64,000 nucleotides of DNA from Ipomoea triloba (taxonomy: Eukaryota; Streptophyta; Magnoliopsida; Solanales; Convolvulaceae). Shown here piece after piece: positions 1 through 11,509 of this stretch. The notes below the pieces were generated by a model. It was given only the letters and a program-made list of their open reading frames with translations. It had not been told where the DNA came from and searched no databases. Each line of letters starts with the position of its first letter. The stretch's first letter is position 1. The stretch is taken from NCBI RefSeq assembly GCF_003576645.1, contig NC_044929.1, forward strand, positions 5,309,495 to 5,373,494, written 5' to 3'. Position numbers and translations under genes: made by a program.

Positions 1-600
1 ATTAATTTCCCTTTCCTCTTTCTAGTTGTTCTATGGAGTATGGAGTTCTCTGATAGTCTAATCTCCTAAATAGTTAAAGACCAATATACTGAGAAGATTT
101 GTTTTGGTTTTCTTATAAGATGGCACACCTTTGTTGCCCCTTACAAATTGAACATTTGAACCTTGGCACACTTCAAAGATTAGTTCATCTTATTTAGTGT
201 GCATTTGGGAGAGCAATGAGATTGGAGCAGTTAGAACAGTGGTGGTGAGATTGGAGCAGGCCAACTTTCCAATCACACTGTTCCCACCGGACCCTTATCC
301 CCCTAGTTGGAATTTTTGTGATTGGAGCAGCTCACCACTCTAATTGCTTCAACTGTAGTTCATTGAAACGGCCTTCAGGAAAGCAGTTGAGTCTCTCTTC
401 CAAATGCTCCCTTAGTAGATGAGTTTCAGAATAAGTCTTGGTGCTCAATTTTGAACAACTTGAGCAATGAAGCATATAAAGATAAGAAAGATCTCATTTT
501 TGTGCTCCTGCCCGATGTTTCTTAGGTTTGAGTGACAATGTGATATTATGACTGCATAACTATTGCTTCTTATTTTTTACTTTAACTTGTTACTGATTAG
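1..600. other. Intron sequence of the dioxygenase gene, no exon seen
   Basis: No open frame here reads like the dioxygenase family, and the next exon begins at 601 after an AG acceptor. The stretch near 215-345 repeats a short 'gattggagcag' motif in both orientations, which looks like a small degenerate repeat. Nothing else can be supported. Confidence 0.5.
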
Positions 601-2916
601 TTATGCCACATCAGGATGCCATTTTGTACACAGCAGACGATCAAAATATCCACTGTGTTGATGAGGTAACACTTACTCTCTGCCCTACTTCAGCTAATAT
701 TTTTTGTTTTTAGCTTTTCACTTTTTCCTTCTTAACTATTGTGCAATGTGTAATATAATATACACTCACAAAATGAACATTTTAATGTTTGTATGTCTTT
801 ACCAATGACCTTTGGCCCAGTGGTTGAGGTGAGGCCCCAAAGGTTCAAACTCAAACAGGAGCAACCCTGGGTGGAGTATTTTAGTATCTCTAATAGAATG
901 TTTTTATTTCTTGTTTATTTAGGGGTTGTTGTAATTAGTTACTCCTTTTGTCTTATTTACTATTTATTTGTCAAACCCACTCTTTTTTTTCCCTCCACTT
1001 ATATAATTAACATTTTTTAAAATAATTTTCAAATGTTTTTTGCTGTTTATAGAGCTTCAGGATAAGGGTCAAATAGGCTTTCGTATTTGTTGCGAAAATG
1101 CATTTGACCTCTGAACAAAAAGAAAAAAACATACAATTGGTCCTTTGAATACTCAAATAGCTCCAGTTAGCAGGTTGCCTTCGTTTACCCTATTGACATG
1201 GCATTTTGATACGCATCAGAATGGATAGTTAACTGAGAAAAAGGAGATGATTGTTGATATGATTGTGCCTTTGATTTATTCTTGTCAAATCCCTTACTAA
1301 GGGATTTGACAAGAATAAATCAAAGGCACAATCATATCAACAATCATCTCCTTTTTCTCAGTAAACTATCCATTCTGGTGCGTATCACATTTGAAATTGA
1401 AAAGCTGGCTTTTTCTTTTTCATTTTTGCTGATGTGGTTATTCTCAGCTGGAGGCAGCCTTGAATCCCCAGTTCTTTACCCAATTCTTTGCTGCCAGTTC
1501 TTTCTCCCTGTTGAAAATAAATGCATTTAGCTGCCCAATTCTCTATTTAGAGTTGTAGAAATCTATTAATTAACTATTGCTCAAGGTATAATGATGTGAT
1601 TCATGGTTTCACTGGAATCCATATAATGTTTCAGTGGATGAGTTGAATTTTTAACTTTGGAGCTAATCTAGTCATCCGCTTTTCAATGCCAAAAATGAGG
1701 TCTCTATCATTTGTATAGGACCCTATTGCTCAATCTATAATGCTTTAGTATTCACTTCTTTATGTCCCCTTCCTATTTTCTACGAGTAGGTAACTGATGG
1801 GGAACGCGTCACGCTTACTTTGTGGTTCAGCCGTGATGCATCTCATGATGAAGAGTCCAAACTGATCTCACTTCTCTCACAAATTTCACTGGATGATTTT
1901 GATAACAAGCGTGATTCATTTTTACCCATTCCATCACCAATTAATATGTATTGGTTCCCCCCAGACGAAGCCTCAAAGTTCTCCTTAGGATTTGATATAC
2001 GGTGTGGAAGATTACATGTTCTTGGATTCGAGCTTTATTCCTCTCAGGAGATAAGTTGTGGCTTGCCATCAGATTCATCCAGTAATTTGTTAGAACTACT
2101 CAAAGAGCCACTCCAGTTAGCACAAGTTGACGAGTTGTCTGCAAACAAATTTGCAAATGTAACACATGCCCTTCAGGTATCATTCATTGCTCCTCCACAT
2201 AAAGTTGGCATTGCAAAATATCTCCCGGCCATCCTTTGGCAGGACTTTTTGCTAATTGTTAACGTGATGTCTGAATCATGGCATGCATTCACGTGGAATT
2301 CTCTCTTCTTTTTTTTTTTTTTTTTTTTTTTTTGGAAATATTGTTAGAAAACGTAATCGAAAAATGAGATGAAACACTCAATTATGTAATCTTCCAAAGC
2401 GAGACACCACTAGCTACTTGCTTTAGGACATTTTGTTGGCATCTAAAAACGAAAATTAAGCTGTTTGACAGGGAATCTTGATTTTGTGCAATGCGATATG
2501 ATTATTAAACTAGATTGAATAATACTATATGGACAGAGTCAATGTGTAGTTTTCATGCTAACGCTCCTTTTGTTTCAAACCAGGTCGTACTATTTTATTG
2601 TTGGAAGTTCTTAGATTTGAAGACTGAACTCAAAGCGGTATCTGCCAAGGTGGCTCCAACATCTGAAACTCAAAGGGCGCACATAAATCAGTTGAAATGC
2701 CTATTCGTAAAGGATCCCCGAGAAGCAGAAACACTCTTCGGTTATGAGACAACTGTCAACGAGAAGCAATATAAATTTGACTGGGCTAGCTTTTCTGCTG
2801 CAGTTTCTGAATGGGAAGCTTATACTTGCAGGTTACACAAAGAACTGCTTCTAAGCTTACCTCATTGGAGAACTCATCAATCTATCTTTTTTTGTCCACA
2901 TGAAAAACCTGAATAA
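601..2916 (+). CDS. 2-oxoglutarate/Fe(II)-dependent dioxygenase, prolyl-hydroxylase-like, 3' exons only
   Basis: Three exons can be read in one continuous frame: 601-665, 1790-2176 and 2584-2916 (stop TAA). The first encodes a PHQD segment, which fits the HxD iron-binding motif of the double-stranded beta-helix fold. It is followed by NIHCVDE and, across the intron, VTDGERVTLTLWF. That gives a distal His with an Arg ten residues later, as expected for the third iron ligand and the 2-oxoglutarate-binding basic residue. The remainder (SRDASHDEESKLISLL and on to the C-terminal SLPHWRTHQSIFF) resembles plant prolyl 4-hydroxylase-like, PKHD-type proteins of unknown substrate. Introns end in GT-AG. 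The 5' exons, including the start codon, lie outside the window. The family call is from remembered sequence patterns, not a search. The stop at 2914-2916 and the last ~28 residues after 2831 assume no further splice there. Confidence 0.72.
1207..1387. repeat. 181-bp near-perfect palindrome flanked by CATTT duplications
   Basis: The left arm (1207-1296) and right arm (1298-1387) are reverse complements over 90 positions with about two mismatches, leaving a one-base centre. The arms start and end with TGATACGC / GCGTATCA. The pentamer CATTT lies directly outside both ends (1202-1206 and 1388-1392), like a 5-bp target-site duplication. It lies in the intron between the first two visible dioxygenase exons. 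It could be a fold-back MITE or a source of double-stranded RNA. Confidence 0.85.
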
Positions 2917-3414
2917 ATTTGAGTTATTTGCATCTTTGAATTTACACTAGTTTACTTTCCTCTCATTAGCATCAATAGGATGGATTTTCTCTAAAGAAAT
3001 GCATTGGAAAATGTCAGATATATAGAACCTTTTGACAAGACTATGCTTTTTCAACTATCTCCATGTTGAATCTATTCACCACTTTTTTTTTACATACACT
3101 TTGAACACTTGTACTAACCTTTGAAGGGTGTTTTTTTTTTGGGTATCTACCAATTATTCAATGTATCACATTTCGAATTCTACACTACTACATCCTCTTT
3201 GTCAGCGCAATGAAAGTTTATGACAATTATAACCAGAAACAGTATAAAATGCTTGCATGACTAATTATTTCATTTGCAGGTTTCATTTATATTGTTAACT
3301 AGTTAATGACGAGAAACTAAGTACAAAATTATTATTCATACATATTAATCAATACTACTAAATAGAAATGTACAAAGAGTCAGGTGAGGTTGATGAGAAA
3401 GCCTTAAAAGCTAG
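2917..3414. other. Intergenic, 3' flank of dioxygenase gene
   Basis: AT-rich sequence with no supported gene. It includes the presumed 3' UTR of the dioxygenase gene. A CACTACTACA decamer at 3183-3192 matches, in inverted orientation, the end of the CACTA-like element at 4450. Confidence 0.4.
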
Positions 3415-3419
3415 AAAAA
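3415..3419 (-). terminator. RNA polymerase III terminator of tRNA-Gly
   Basis: On the minus strand a run of five T follows the tRNA 3' end by seven bases, the usual pol III stop signal. Confidence 0.75.
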
Positions 3420-3426
3420 CTTATAC

Positions 3427-3498
3427 TGCGTTTGCCGGGAGTCGAACCCGGGTCTATTGCTTGGAAGGCAATTATCCTAACCGTTGGACTACAAACGC
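3427..3498 (-). tRNA. tRNA-Gly (anticodon UCC)
   Basis: The minus strand folds into a complete 72-nt cloverleaf. The acceptor arms GCGTTTG and CAAACGC pair fully, the D arm is GTCC-AACGGTTA-GGAT, and the anticodon stem is ATTGC/GCAAT around loop CTTCCAA (anticodon TCC). The T arm is CCGGG-TTCGACT-CCCGG. There is no intron, and the discriminator base is A. B-box GGTTCGACTCC is intact. A pol III T-run lies just downstream, and CAA occurs a few bases upstream of the 5' end, as in many plant tRNA genes. All of this indicates a working gene that decodes GGA/GGG glycine codons. Confidence 0.96.
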
Positions 3499-3883
3499 TT
3501 TTATTGTCGAAGTGCTGGACTTTAAAATATGGATATTAAAACGAATAAAGCAATAAAAAAAGGGTGTTTTTTCATTTTTTTTCCAATAAAGTTAGTTATT
3601 TGTAAAAATTCAAAGTTCCAATAACCGGCGACGGCGGCTTCTCCTCGCGGCGACGGCGTGCTTCGCGGATGGAGGGCTTCGCAGCGGTGGCGACGGCTGG
3701 ACGACGGAAGACGGCATTCTGTTTTGAGAATACGGAAGATGGTGTTCTGTTTTGAAAAGACGAAAGACGACGGTATATTTGGAGCACTGTTGGACGGAAG
3801 ACGGCTGTATGTAGTACTATTGAATCCCTAATTTGAAGCACAAGTAAAATCTAAAATTGAAGTTATTTGGACTATATTCAAAA

Positions 3884-4450
3884 CCCTACAACGTCGGTTA
3901 TTTATAATAACCGACGTTGTAGGTTAAAATATTATAAATCAGCACGATACGATGTCGGCTAGGAGTGGTAGCCGACGTCGTATCGCGCCCGGCATTAATG
4001 ATACGACGTCGGCTATCACTCATAGCCGACGTCGTATCGATGGCCGAATTCAATTATAGGCGGGATACGACGTCGGTTAGGTAGGTTAGCCGACATCGTA
4101 TGCGCCGCGCTTAATACTAATTGGATACGACGTCGGCTAACCTTCCTAGCCGACGTCGTATCGATGCCCGAATTCAATTATAGGCGGGAAACGACGTCGG
4201 CTAGGTAGGTTAGCCGACGTCGTATCGTCCGTCGATGGCTAATATACACGATATGACGTCGGTTAATCTCTTAGCCGACGTCGTATCGCACCGTCTTATA
4301 ACGTCCACCCTTTAACATCGGTTATTAGTAAATAACCGACGTCGTTATAGGGTTTTTATTTATTTTTAATTATTTAAATAACATATAACGTCGGCTAATT
4401 AGTTAGCCGACGTTAATTAGCCGACGTTGTATGTGATTTCTGTAGTAGTG
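3884..4450. mobile_element. CACTA-like transposon end with nine hairpin subterminal repeats
   Basis: At least nine palindromic units of the type ACGTCGGCT-spacer-AGCCGACGT occur between 3884 and 4435, separated by short unrelated spacers. The stretch ends at 4450 in ...CTGTAGTAGTG, the reverse complement of CACTACTACAG, which is the terminal signature of CACTA transposons. Dense inverted subterminal repeats next to such an end are typical of the superfamily. No transposase frame is visible. The GC-rich stretch 3620-3800 may be an inner part of the same element. The other end is uncertain. Confidence 0.65.
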
Positions 4451-4784
4451 ATAATATCTCAAAATAGTTTTTATTAATACTTTTCAGTGAAATATTATAT
4501 CTTTTTACTGATATAAAAGTATTATATTTTCATTAAATCAATTATATTGAATCTATAATTATTAAAAATGTTTTACTTTATTTGTTCTAATGGGAAAACT
4601 TGTTAGGTAATATTTATTCATGTGTAATAACACCAAATCACACAAGAGAGATAAATTATATTAAATAAACTTTGTGCGACGAATTTGATTAAGAGAGTGC
4701 TGATAAAAATCAAACTCATAACTATTCAGGATAAACGAAATAAAATATAAATTTAAATATATTGATTAATTAACTGTAGATTCA

Positions 4785-5147
4785 CAGTCGTTATACCGTG
4801 GACCATGGTTCACAATGCATTGTGGACCATGGATCATGGCTGATACTGCAGTTATGTTGAACCGATACTGCAGTTGTGTTGAACGGATACTGCAGTTGTG
4901 TTGAAAGGGAATTGCAGTTGCGCGGAACAGAGGTCGTGTCATCCGTCTGGAACTGCAGTTGTGTTGAACTGATACTGCAGTTATGTTGAACGGATACTGC
5001 AGTTGTGTTGAAAGAATACTGTAGTTGTGTTGAACGGATGAACGCTCTCTGTTCCGCGCAACTGCAGTTTCCTTTCAACACAACTACATTATCCGTTCAA
5101 CAAAACTGCAGTATCAGCCATAATCATGGTCCACAATATAATTTGCG
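4785..5147. mobile_element. Mutator-like MITE with 9-bp target duplication and internal minisatellite
   Basis: The nonamer GTAGATTCA occurs at 4776-4784 and again at 5148-5156, exactly bounding a 363-bp element. The ends run CAGTCGTTATACCGTGGACC (left) and, inverted, CGCAAATTATATTGTGGACC (right), each near a GGACCATGG palindrome. The body is an array of about a dozen diverged units reading TGTTGAACGGATACTGCAGT, the last few inverted. A 9-bp duplication points to the Mutator superfamily; there is no coding capacity. A second member is at 14072-14366. Confidence 0.8.
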
Positions 5148-5156
5148 GTAGATTCA

Positions 5157-7950
5157 ACCCCCCACCCTCCACCCCCAAATGGGCAATTAGGCAATTGGTC
5201 ACCACTTGTCAGAAGTAATACAAAGTATTCTACTTGACCAAAGTAACACAAAGTATTGCAAAAGTAATAGTGAGACACTTGTGACGAAATTTTAAGATAC
5301 AGAAGATCAGATTTGAAGATATCATAGATATTGTAATATAACAATATATAATATATAAATATTGAATCATGGTAGACTCTAGTTTTGGGCCATAATAGAC
5401 ATTCTATTTTTTTTTAAGCGATGATTTTATGTACATTCATTTATGAATTTCATCTTCTAATATTTACCTCTTAGATGATAATATGTGATTTGTTCTATTT
5501 ATATATAATTAATAAGTAGATTCAGATTTTCAAAAAAAAAAAAAAGAAAAGAAAAGAAAAATAAGTAGATTCATTTTTAGCATAAGATGCAATAACGTCA
5601 TCCAAATAAAAAATAACAATTAAACATAAAAGAATTTATTGTCATGCTATATGAATATTCGGGGTGAAATAGGGGGTAGCATTATTCAATTTTTAAATAT
5701 ATCAATTGCACAATGATATTTGTGAACTTAATCAGTTGAGATTTAATCACAACATCAAACAAATCAACTTTTCAAAACAAAGTTATTATTCCAATTAATA
5801 TCAGTTTTAATTTATCTTGATCCTTTCTTGTTTTAAGAAATCTCCAATGAAAAATCAAATCACTGTCAACCATAAACTTGAACTATAATCCATGCTCGAA
5901 TTGAGAAAATTTTTAATGAGCCAAGAACACAACCCTACTTAGTTTGTGAATAATATAATTGAGATTCAATTCAACCACAACAGAAAACAAACCAGCTTTC
6001 TAATCAAAAAAGAAATATAATTATTACAATTGGTCAAACCTCGACTATGTATATAACTCATAGATACATAGTTAATTAGACTCGACAAACTTAAACTTTT
6101 TTTTCCAATGAGATACATGCCCACTTGATGGGTCCCATCAAGTGGAACCATGATCAAACTACACTGAATTAGTTATTGAGACATGTCACAAGGCACAACT
6201 AGCATAGGATGGTATCATGACCCACAACTATATATATAGTTGTTATTAGTTCATTCATGGCTGCAAAAAGTGATTTTGCAGCAGATGGTATGGGACTAAT
6301 TAAGTATGCAATATATATAATTTAAAAAAGGTCACATGTTCTAATGGATTATGTTTTCTCCAAACTACAGTGTTAGAAAAGAGAGCATGCATGGTTTATC
6401 ATCCACCTTTTTCTTTGAATCTGCTTTTGTGTTTCCAAATCTACAGACTCTTGGTAGTGGGAAGGTGTGTTGTCTCTTTCACATAAATTAAATGGACTTT
6501 CATCAACTTTCATTTTTGCTATAGGTATTATATATGTGCAGCTAGGGATGAGTGTGGAGCGGATTAAATTAAAGCAGATATACGATGAATTTTAGTCTAA
6601 TCCGTTAAATGTAAATTTGAAAAATCTCGTCCACATCAATATCGGTTTGAGTACAAATACAATCAAATTTGATCCGGTTAATGGTGGCCTGGATTAGATG
6701 CATATATGATGGCAGATTTTATATGTTTAAATAAATAAAATAAATTACCATACAAGATTTCAAGCATTCAAAAATCAAAATACCAACTTTTCAAGTATCT
6801 TATTAAACAAAAAATTCAATTTTTTAAAATACAAATAATTAATTTAGAGTTTAAAAAAATTAAATAACAAATCTTATTCAATTTCAATTCCTCATTCATC
6901 TTCAATTTAAATACCAACTTTGCATTTGTGATTGTGACACCGTGAAAAAAAAAAACAAAATTGACTTCAATAATAAAGACATCAGAAAGTCGGAAACAAC
7001 AATTGAGAAAGAGACACCAAAAATTCTATGTTTAGTGTAGAAAGATTAAAATTTAAAATTGAATTATAATTTTAGATTTGAACTATGTCTCATAGAACAA
7101 ACACTCAGTAGTGAACTACTAGTATAGACTTATATATATATAGGATTAGAAAAAATAATGAGAATCGATCTTGATATATATATTCAAATATGAGAATTAT
7201 GCTTTACCCACTCGATCACTTTTTTCAATACTTAATCTCTACTTTTTAGTTTGATTATATTTAATCTCATGACTTTATTGACATGATTGTCACAACTAAT
7301 CATCTGTTATAATTTATACTAAATTAATTTCATAACCTTAGCCACTTTTATTATTGAAAATATTTACAAACAACATAGTAATTAAGTAACAATTTGATAG
7401 ACGTCTTTAAACAAAATATTTTGTTTGCTATGTTATATCATTTATTATGACATTTATGAACTTTTTTAACAAAAAAAAAAATAAAAGATTAAAATTATAA
7501 AACTATCCAATTGTCATACAAATTAAAGCCACTTAGATGAAAATCGTAGTAAAGAGTTAAATGTGATCAAATTAATAGTTAAGGGTTAAATGTGACAATG
7601 TTATAATAGTCATAAATTTTTCTGTTACGTTTTTGGAGTTTTGTTCTTTTTAAGTCTATGGTAACTTTCCCTTTTCTTCATTCTATTTTGTGTTGTTCAC
7701 AAGTTAATTATTTTGACGATTCATTTTGAAATGTGAATATGAAGAATGTGCATTCTTTAATTTCTTTTCCTTTGGCTTGGCTCCTAATCTCTTTGATTTC
7801 ATTAGAGGTGGGAGGCTGCGTTTACTTTCTTGGATGGAATCCCATTTGATGTTAGAGATTTGATTGGCAACTGTTAAAAGTTAGCAACCTTGGTCAAAGA
7901 TCGATGCAACTTTGAATATATGGTTTAGTTGTTCATAGAGGTTTTAAGAA
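5157..7950. other. AT-rich intergenic DNA, no gene seen
   Basis: No convincing exon on either strand. Short frames here are low-complexity and do not resemble proteins. Poly-A and poly-T runs are common. The segment around 6540-6710, with GGATTA/TAATCC motifs at both sides, may be an old MITE, but ends and target duplication could not be defined. Confidence 0.5.
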
Positions 7951-7959
7951 GGATTAGCG

Positions 7960-8085
7960 CGCCAAACACCTTATACTTACATGACATGTAGTGACTTCTT
8001 TTATATGGGAGGTCATGAGTTCGAGCCTTAGTGGAGGCGATATCGATATTGACTATTTGTGCTTCAACAAAAAAAAAGGATTAGT
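7960..8085 (+). mobile_element. SINE copy (tRNA-derived family shared across the window)
   Basis: Contains 'ggtcatgagttcgagcct', which fits a pol III B box, preceded by 'gacatgtagtgactt', and followed by 'tgtgcttcaac' and an A-run. The same blocks recur at 57609-57778, where the target duplication is clear, and in diverged form at 12228-12495 and 14815-14975. This copy is shorter at its 3' end. Confidence 0.5.
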
Positions 8086-8089
8086 GCTA

Positions 8090-9048
8090 CTTAATTTATA
8101 AAAAAAAAAAAAAAGAACAAAAGAAATTGTATTGATAGTGTTTAAAGTCTAAGAAGGGGGTTTAATAGACTTTAAAAAATTAAATTATAAATTTAATACG
8201 AAGTGAGATTGAATTTATAAATCAAGGGTTAAGGAAATAAATTTCCGGGGAATTCTTCCCGATCACTTCGACAAAGTGTTCTTCACTACCTAATCTAGAG
8301 CTAGTCAAGACAAACATCACATTATTAATATATAATATATACATGTAATAATATAATTAATATATATGATGAATTACTATATATCCTATGTTCTAAAAGG
8401 TAAGCAAGTAAATTGCAAGTATCGTTTTTGAGACTTCATGTCCTATTGTAATAGTGATTAATTATTTGGATTTACTCCTCGTAACAATATGCGGAGTAAT
8501 TTTATTGAAAATTTTGAATTGGCATATATTTTCAAGATAAGTATATCCTCTTTGATTGAACACGTTACTTCAAAATATATATGTGTGTCAGTGTATATGT
8601 GTGTGTGTATATATATATAGTTATTTCAAAATTTTATGTAAAGGTTCCCAACTACTATGTAGTGTGATGACACTTTTGTTGAAAAAATAATACAAAATGA
8701 CATTTTATGGTACAAATATATGTGGGGTCCACTTTCAATTTGGATCGGGTTAAAGTAAATTTATGTTCTTCATAGTGAGACGAAGAAATTAATATATTGT
8801 ATGTTTAAAGAAATTGATTCTCAAAATGGACTCATTTGTGTTGGAAAATGAAGGTGGAAAGACTTGTAAGTAGTTTTTGTCCCGCATTGAAAAAAAAAAA
8901 AAAAGAGAGAGAGATTTGCACCACTATATATACAAGGCCCTTTTTAACTTGTATAGCTAGGCTTTTCGCGCGCGCGCAATGGTGCAAATCAAATCCCAAA
9001 TCATCCTAAAATTTTATCTAAATATTTTTTTTTGAAGACGAACAAAGA
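8090..9048. other. AT-rich intergenic DNA with short microsatellites
   Basis: Contains a poly-A stretch near 8100, a TG/TA microsatellite at about 8580-8620 and GA repeats near 8905. No exon or RNA gene can be supported. Confidence 0.45.
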
Positions 9049-9054
9049 TTATAT

Positions 9055-9560
9055 TAGATCATCAGAAAGGGCATTACAAATAAAAGGAGGGACTAAAGAC
9101 CACTCCTTTCGTTCAGGCATAGAAACAATCTCCCTTGCTAAGAGTCTTGCTAAGAGATGGACTATAGAGATACAACAGTGAGCAAAAGAGCTCATAGAAT
9201 CTTTTACATAAGCCAAAAGCAAAAGCCGCAAACGATAGCATTTGGACTACCAAGAGTGAGTCCGTCTCAACATGAAGATGTTCGAGATTATGGCGTTTGG
9301 ACCAGCCCTAATGGCTAGAGCTTCGGCTTCTCTTGGAAAATAGGAACTATTCCATGAGTGGTTGACTGCAGATATGAAATTGCCAAGATGGTCCTGTAGA
9401 ACCCAACCCAGTCCCATCCTACCGGAGTTGACTTCTAGAGCTGCATCCACATTCAATTTATACCACCCCAGCCTCGTCCTACTGCATTTCTCATTGCTTT
9501 GCCGCTGCCTCTGCCTCTGATCCTGGTGATCAACCACGTCAGTGCATGCTTTCCAATCCC
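9055..9560 (-). pseudogene. Decayed RNase H domain from a non-LTR (LINE-type) retroelement
   Basis: Read on the minus strand, 9247-9560 encodes WYKLNVDAALEVNSGRMGLG followed by WVLQDHLGNFISAV and PREAEALAIRAG. This is the pattern of plant 'reverse-transcriptase-like' RNase H domains: a KxNVDAA start, a G(V/L)GWVLRD strand, and the EAxA helix. The frame then breaks near 9240. The rest of the domain (DSMSSFAHCCIS, ARLLAREIVSMP, then PFICNALSDDLI and a stop near 9055) continues in another frame, so at least one frameshift separates the halves. An A-run follows the stop on the minus strand (about 9028-9036), consistent with a retroposed copy. No reverse transcriptase or endonuclease remains, so this is a 5'-truncated remnant. 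Confidence 0.7.
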
Positions 9561-9621
9561 TCCAGATTATTTTAAGAAATGAAATTATACAATATTTTTT
9601 AAATGAAACAATTTTTATCAC

Positions 9622-10339
9622 ACATCATCCCAATATAATGAAGAGGACAATTTTAACTAACAGAACAAGAATAATTTTTCAATAAGCATTTGGAAAGTTG
9701 TTTGTCAAAATATCAAATCAACATCGTTTTATTATGAAATATTGTTGGCAAAAAAAAATCATAAATTGAGGTTTTTTTTTTCTTTTTTCTTTTGATTTCT
9801 TTTCTAAATGTTGCTGGTCTGTTGTTACTATCATGTGAGAAGAAGCTGAAAGCGAAGGAAAAGGAACATTTAAAGCAGTGTTGAGCATAAAAGTTCGGTA
9901 TAAACACATAAAATCATCATTTAAAGTGATTTAATACATATATTTGGAATTTTCGGAAAAAAAAATACATATATTTGGATGGAATAACTAACCCTTAAAT
10001 ATAATTTGACAATAATCAGAAAGGGTGGAGTGTCTTTATATTAAAACAGGTTGGTAAAGGGAAAACCCATTATATAGGTGGGGCAAACATAATTAGCTTA
10101 TCTACCAATTTTATTTTGTTTGATCATTATTAATTGTTTGATTTGGTTAAACATTCAATATAAGTGTTTGATTAATTAGTTTTTTGTAATAACTTATTGC
10201 TCCAAAACGTTAAAATTCAAAAAGCAATTTTTTTGAATCAGCTAATGCTATCAACTAGTCAAACTCATTAGTCCAGTCAGCTAACAACTATCAGCTAACA
10301 ATTATTTACCAAACACTCCAAAGTAAATTATAAAGGGTC
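9622..10339. other. Intergenic with a hAT-like MITE fragment
   Basis: No gene seen. The stretch of about 10125-10320 ('tcagctaacaactatcagctaac' type sequence ending in 'accaaacactcc') resembles the sequence at 42376-42500 in the CACTA element and looks like a small hAT-type MITE, but its ends could not be fixed. Confidence 0.35.
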
Positions 10340-10628
10340 ACACTTGTGTGACACCGTCTCACGGACGATCGTTATTCGTGCTACGGGTCGGGCCGGGTCG
10401 AACCAACATGCAAATATCATACTTATATGTACACTACTTTTAAATCGAAATGTAAAAATATTGTATTTTTCCTTAAAAATATTACATTTACCCTTATAAG
10501 TAACAAAAAATTTATTCCTGATTAGTATTACATTTGAGCATATAAGTATGACATTTGTGCGTATATGTATTACATTTCCATCTTGACCCAACCCGACTCG
10601 TCTCACGGTGAGACAATCTCACACAAGT
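10340..10628. mobile_element. MITE with CTTGTGTGA...GTCTCAC terminal repeats
   Basis: The left end CACTTGTGTGACACCGTCTC and the right end, read inverted, ACTTGTGTGAGATTGTCTC form imperfect terminal inverted repeats around a roughly 290-bp AT-rich body without coding capacity. A second, shorter member with the same ends is at 53467-53626. I did not find a clear target duplication here. Confidence 0.6.
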
Positions 10629-10639
10629 TTTTGCAAAAC

Positions 10640-11500
10640 GGTTAAAGTGCACTTTCAATCATTTAACTATTAACGATTAGCTAATTTGCTCTCTCACTAT
10701 CACAAAGATGTAAATATCATTTAAAATCGTTCTGCGTCATTGCCAAATTATATTAATTAGTCTTTCAATATAATTATTGCCCTATTTCTCCCTCATTACT
10801 CACTAGGGTTTCATGCATGTTAGTAGGTCACTAGGTCCGTATGCTAAAGAATCAATTTGATAACGACGACTCAAAAAATCAATTTGACAACAATGTGGAA
10901 ACAATTGAGAATGAAATTTATGTTTTTGAGTAATTGCGAGAAACTAAATTGCAGATATCAATTAATCTAAAGTAATTAATCTATAATAACTAAAGTAATT
11001 ACAAGTTTTGGTATGCCCTTAGCTATAAAAAAATATATTAAATTTTCTCTAAAAATTAAAGTATAATACTATTTTACATGAAATACTGAAATAGTCTTAG
11101 ACGGGACAAATTGAATATAAATATATAATGTGTCATAAGGATACATACAAAAATAATGTTAACTTTGATTAATTTTTGTTCAACTTGAAACGTTTGAAAT
11201 AGAATATGTGTTCTATACGACGATGGCTTATTGCCAAGAACAATCCAACAAAACAAAAGAAGCCAGCCATTATACATATAAAATACATTCAAACCGGCCA
11301 GTAGCATCACCTGAGAAAACAATTGCCCTGACAGCCACATATTCTTCACCAAAACCTCCTCTTTATCCATTTATTCAATTTATAGATGAATTATGGATCA
11401 TGTGTGAAGACTGAATATTATTTTATGAGTAAAAAAGTATGTGAACATTTTTTTTTGTTTGATAATTCAGAGATTCAAATTTAAAACTTTTTGTATTTTA
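10640..11500. other. Intergenic, no gene seen
   Basis: AT-rich sequence. The overlapping small frames near 11074-11414 on opposite strands show no protein-like pattern and are not called. Confidence 0.45.
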
Positions 11501-11509
11501 TGATACCAA

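Noticed and set aside
3596..3841. 81-codon Arg-rich minus-strand frame
   Set aside because: GC-rich segment probably within transposon DNA; no family resemblance and no splice or promoter context.
3884..4435. CRISPR-like array
   Set aside because: Repeats are palindromes with variable spacing in a plant transposon end; no CRISPR context in a nuclear plant genome.
9713..9909. Two overlapping minus-strand frames of 63-64 codons
   Set aside because: AT-rich, mutually overlapping in different frames, no protein-like pattern.
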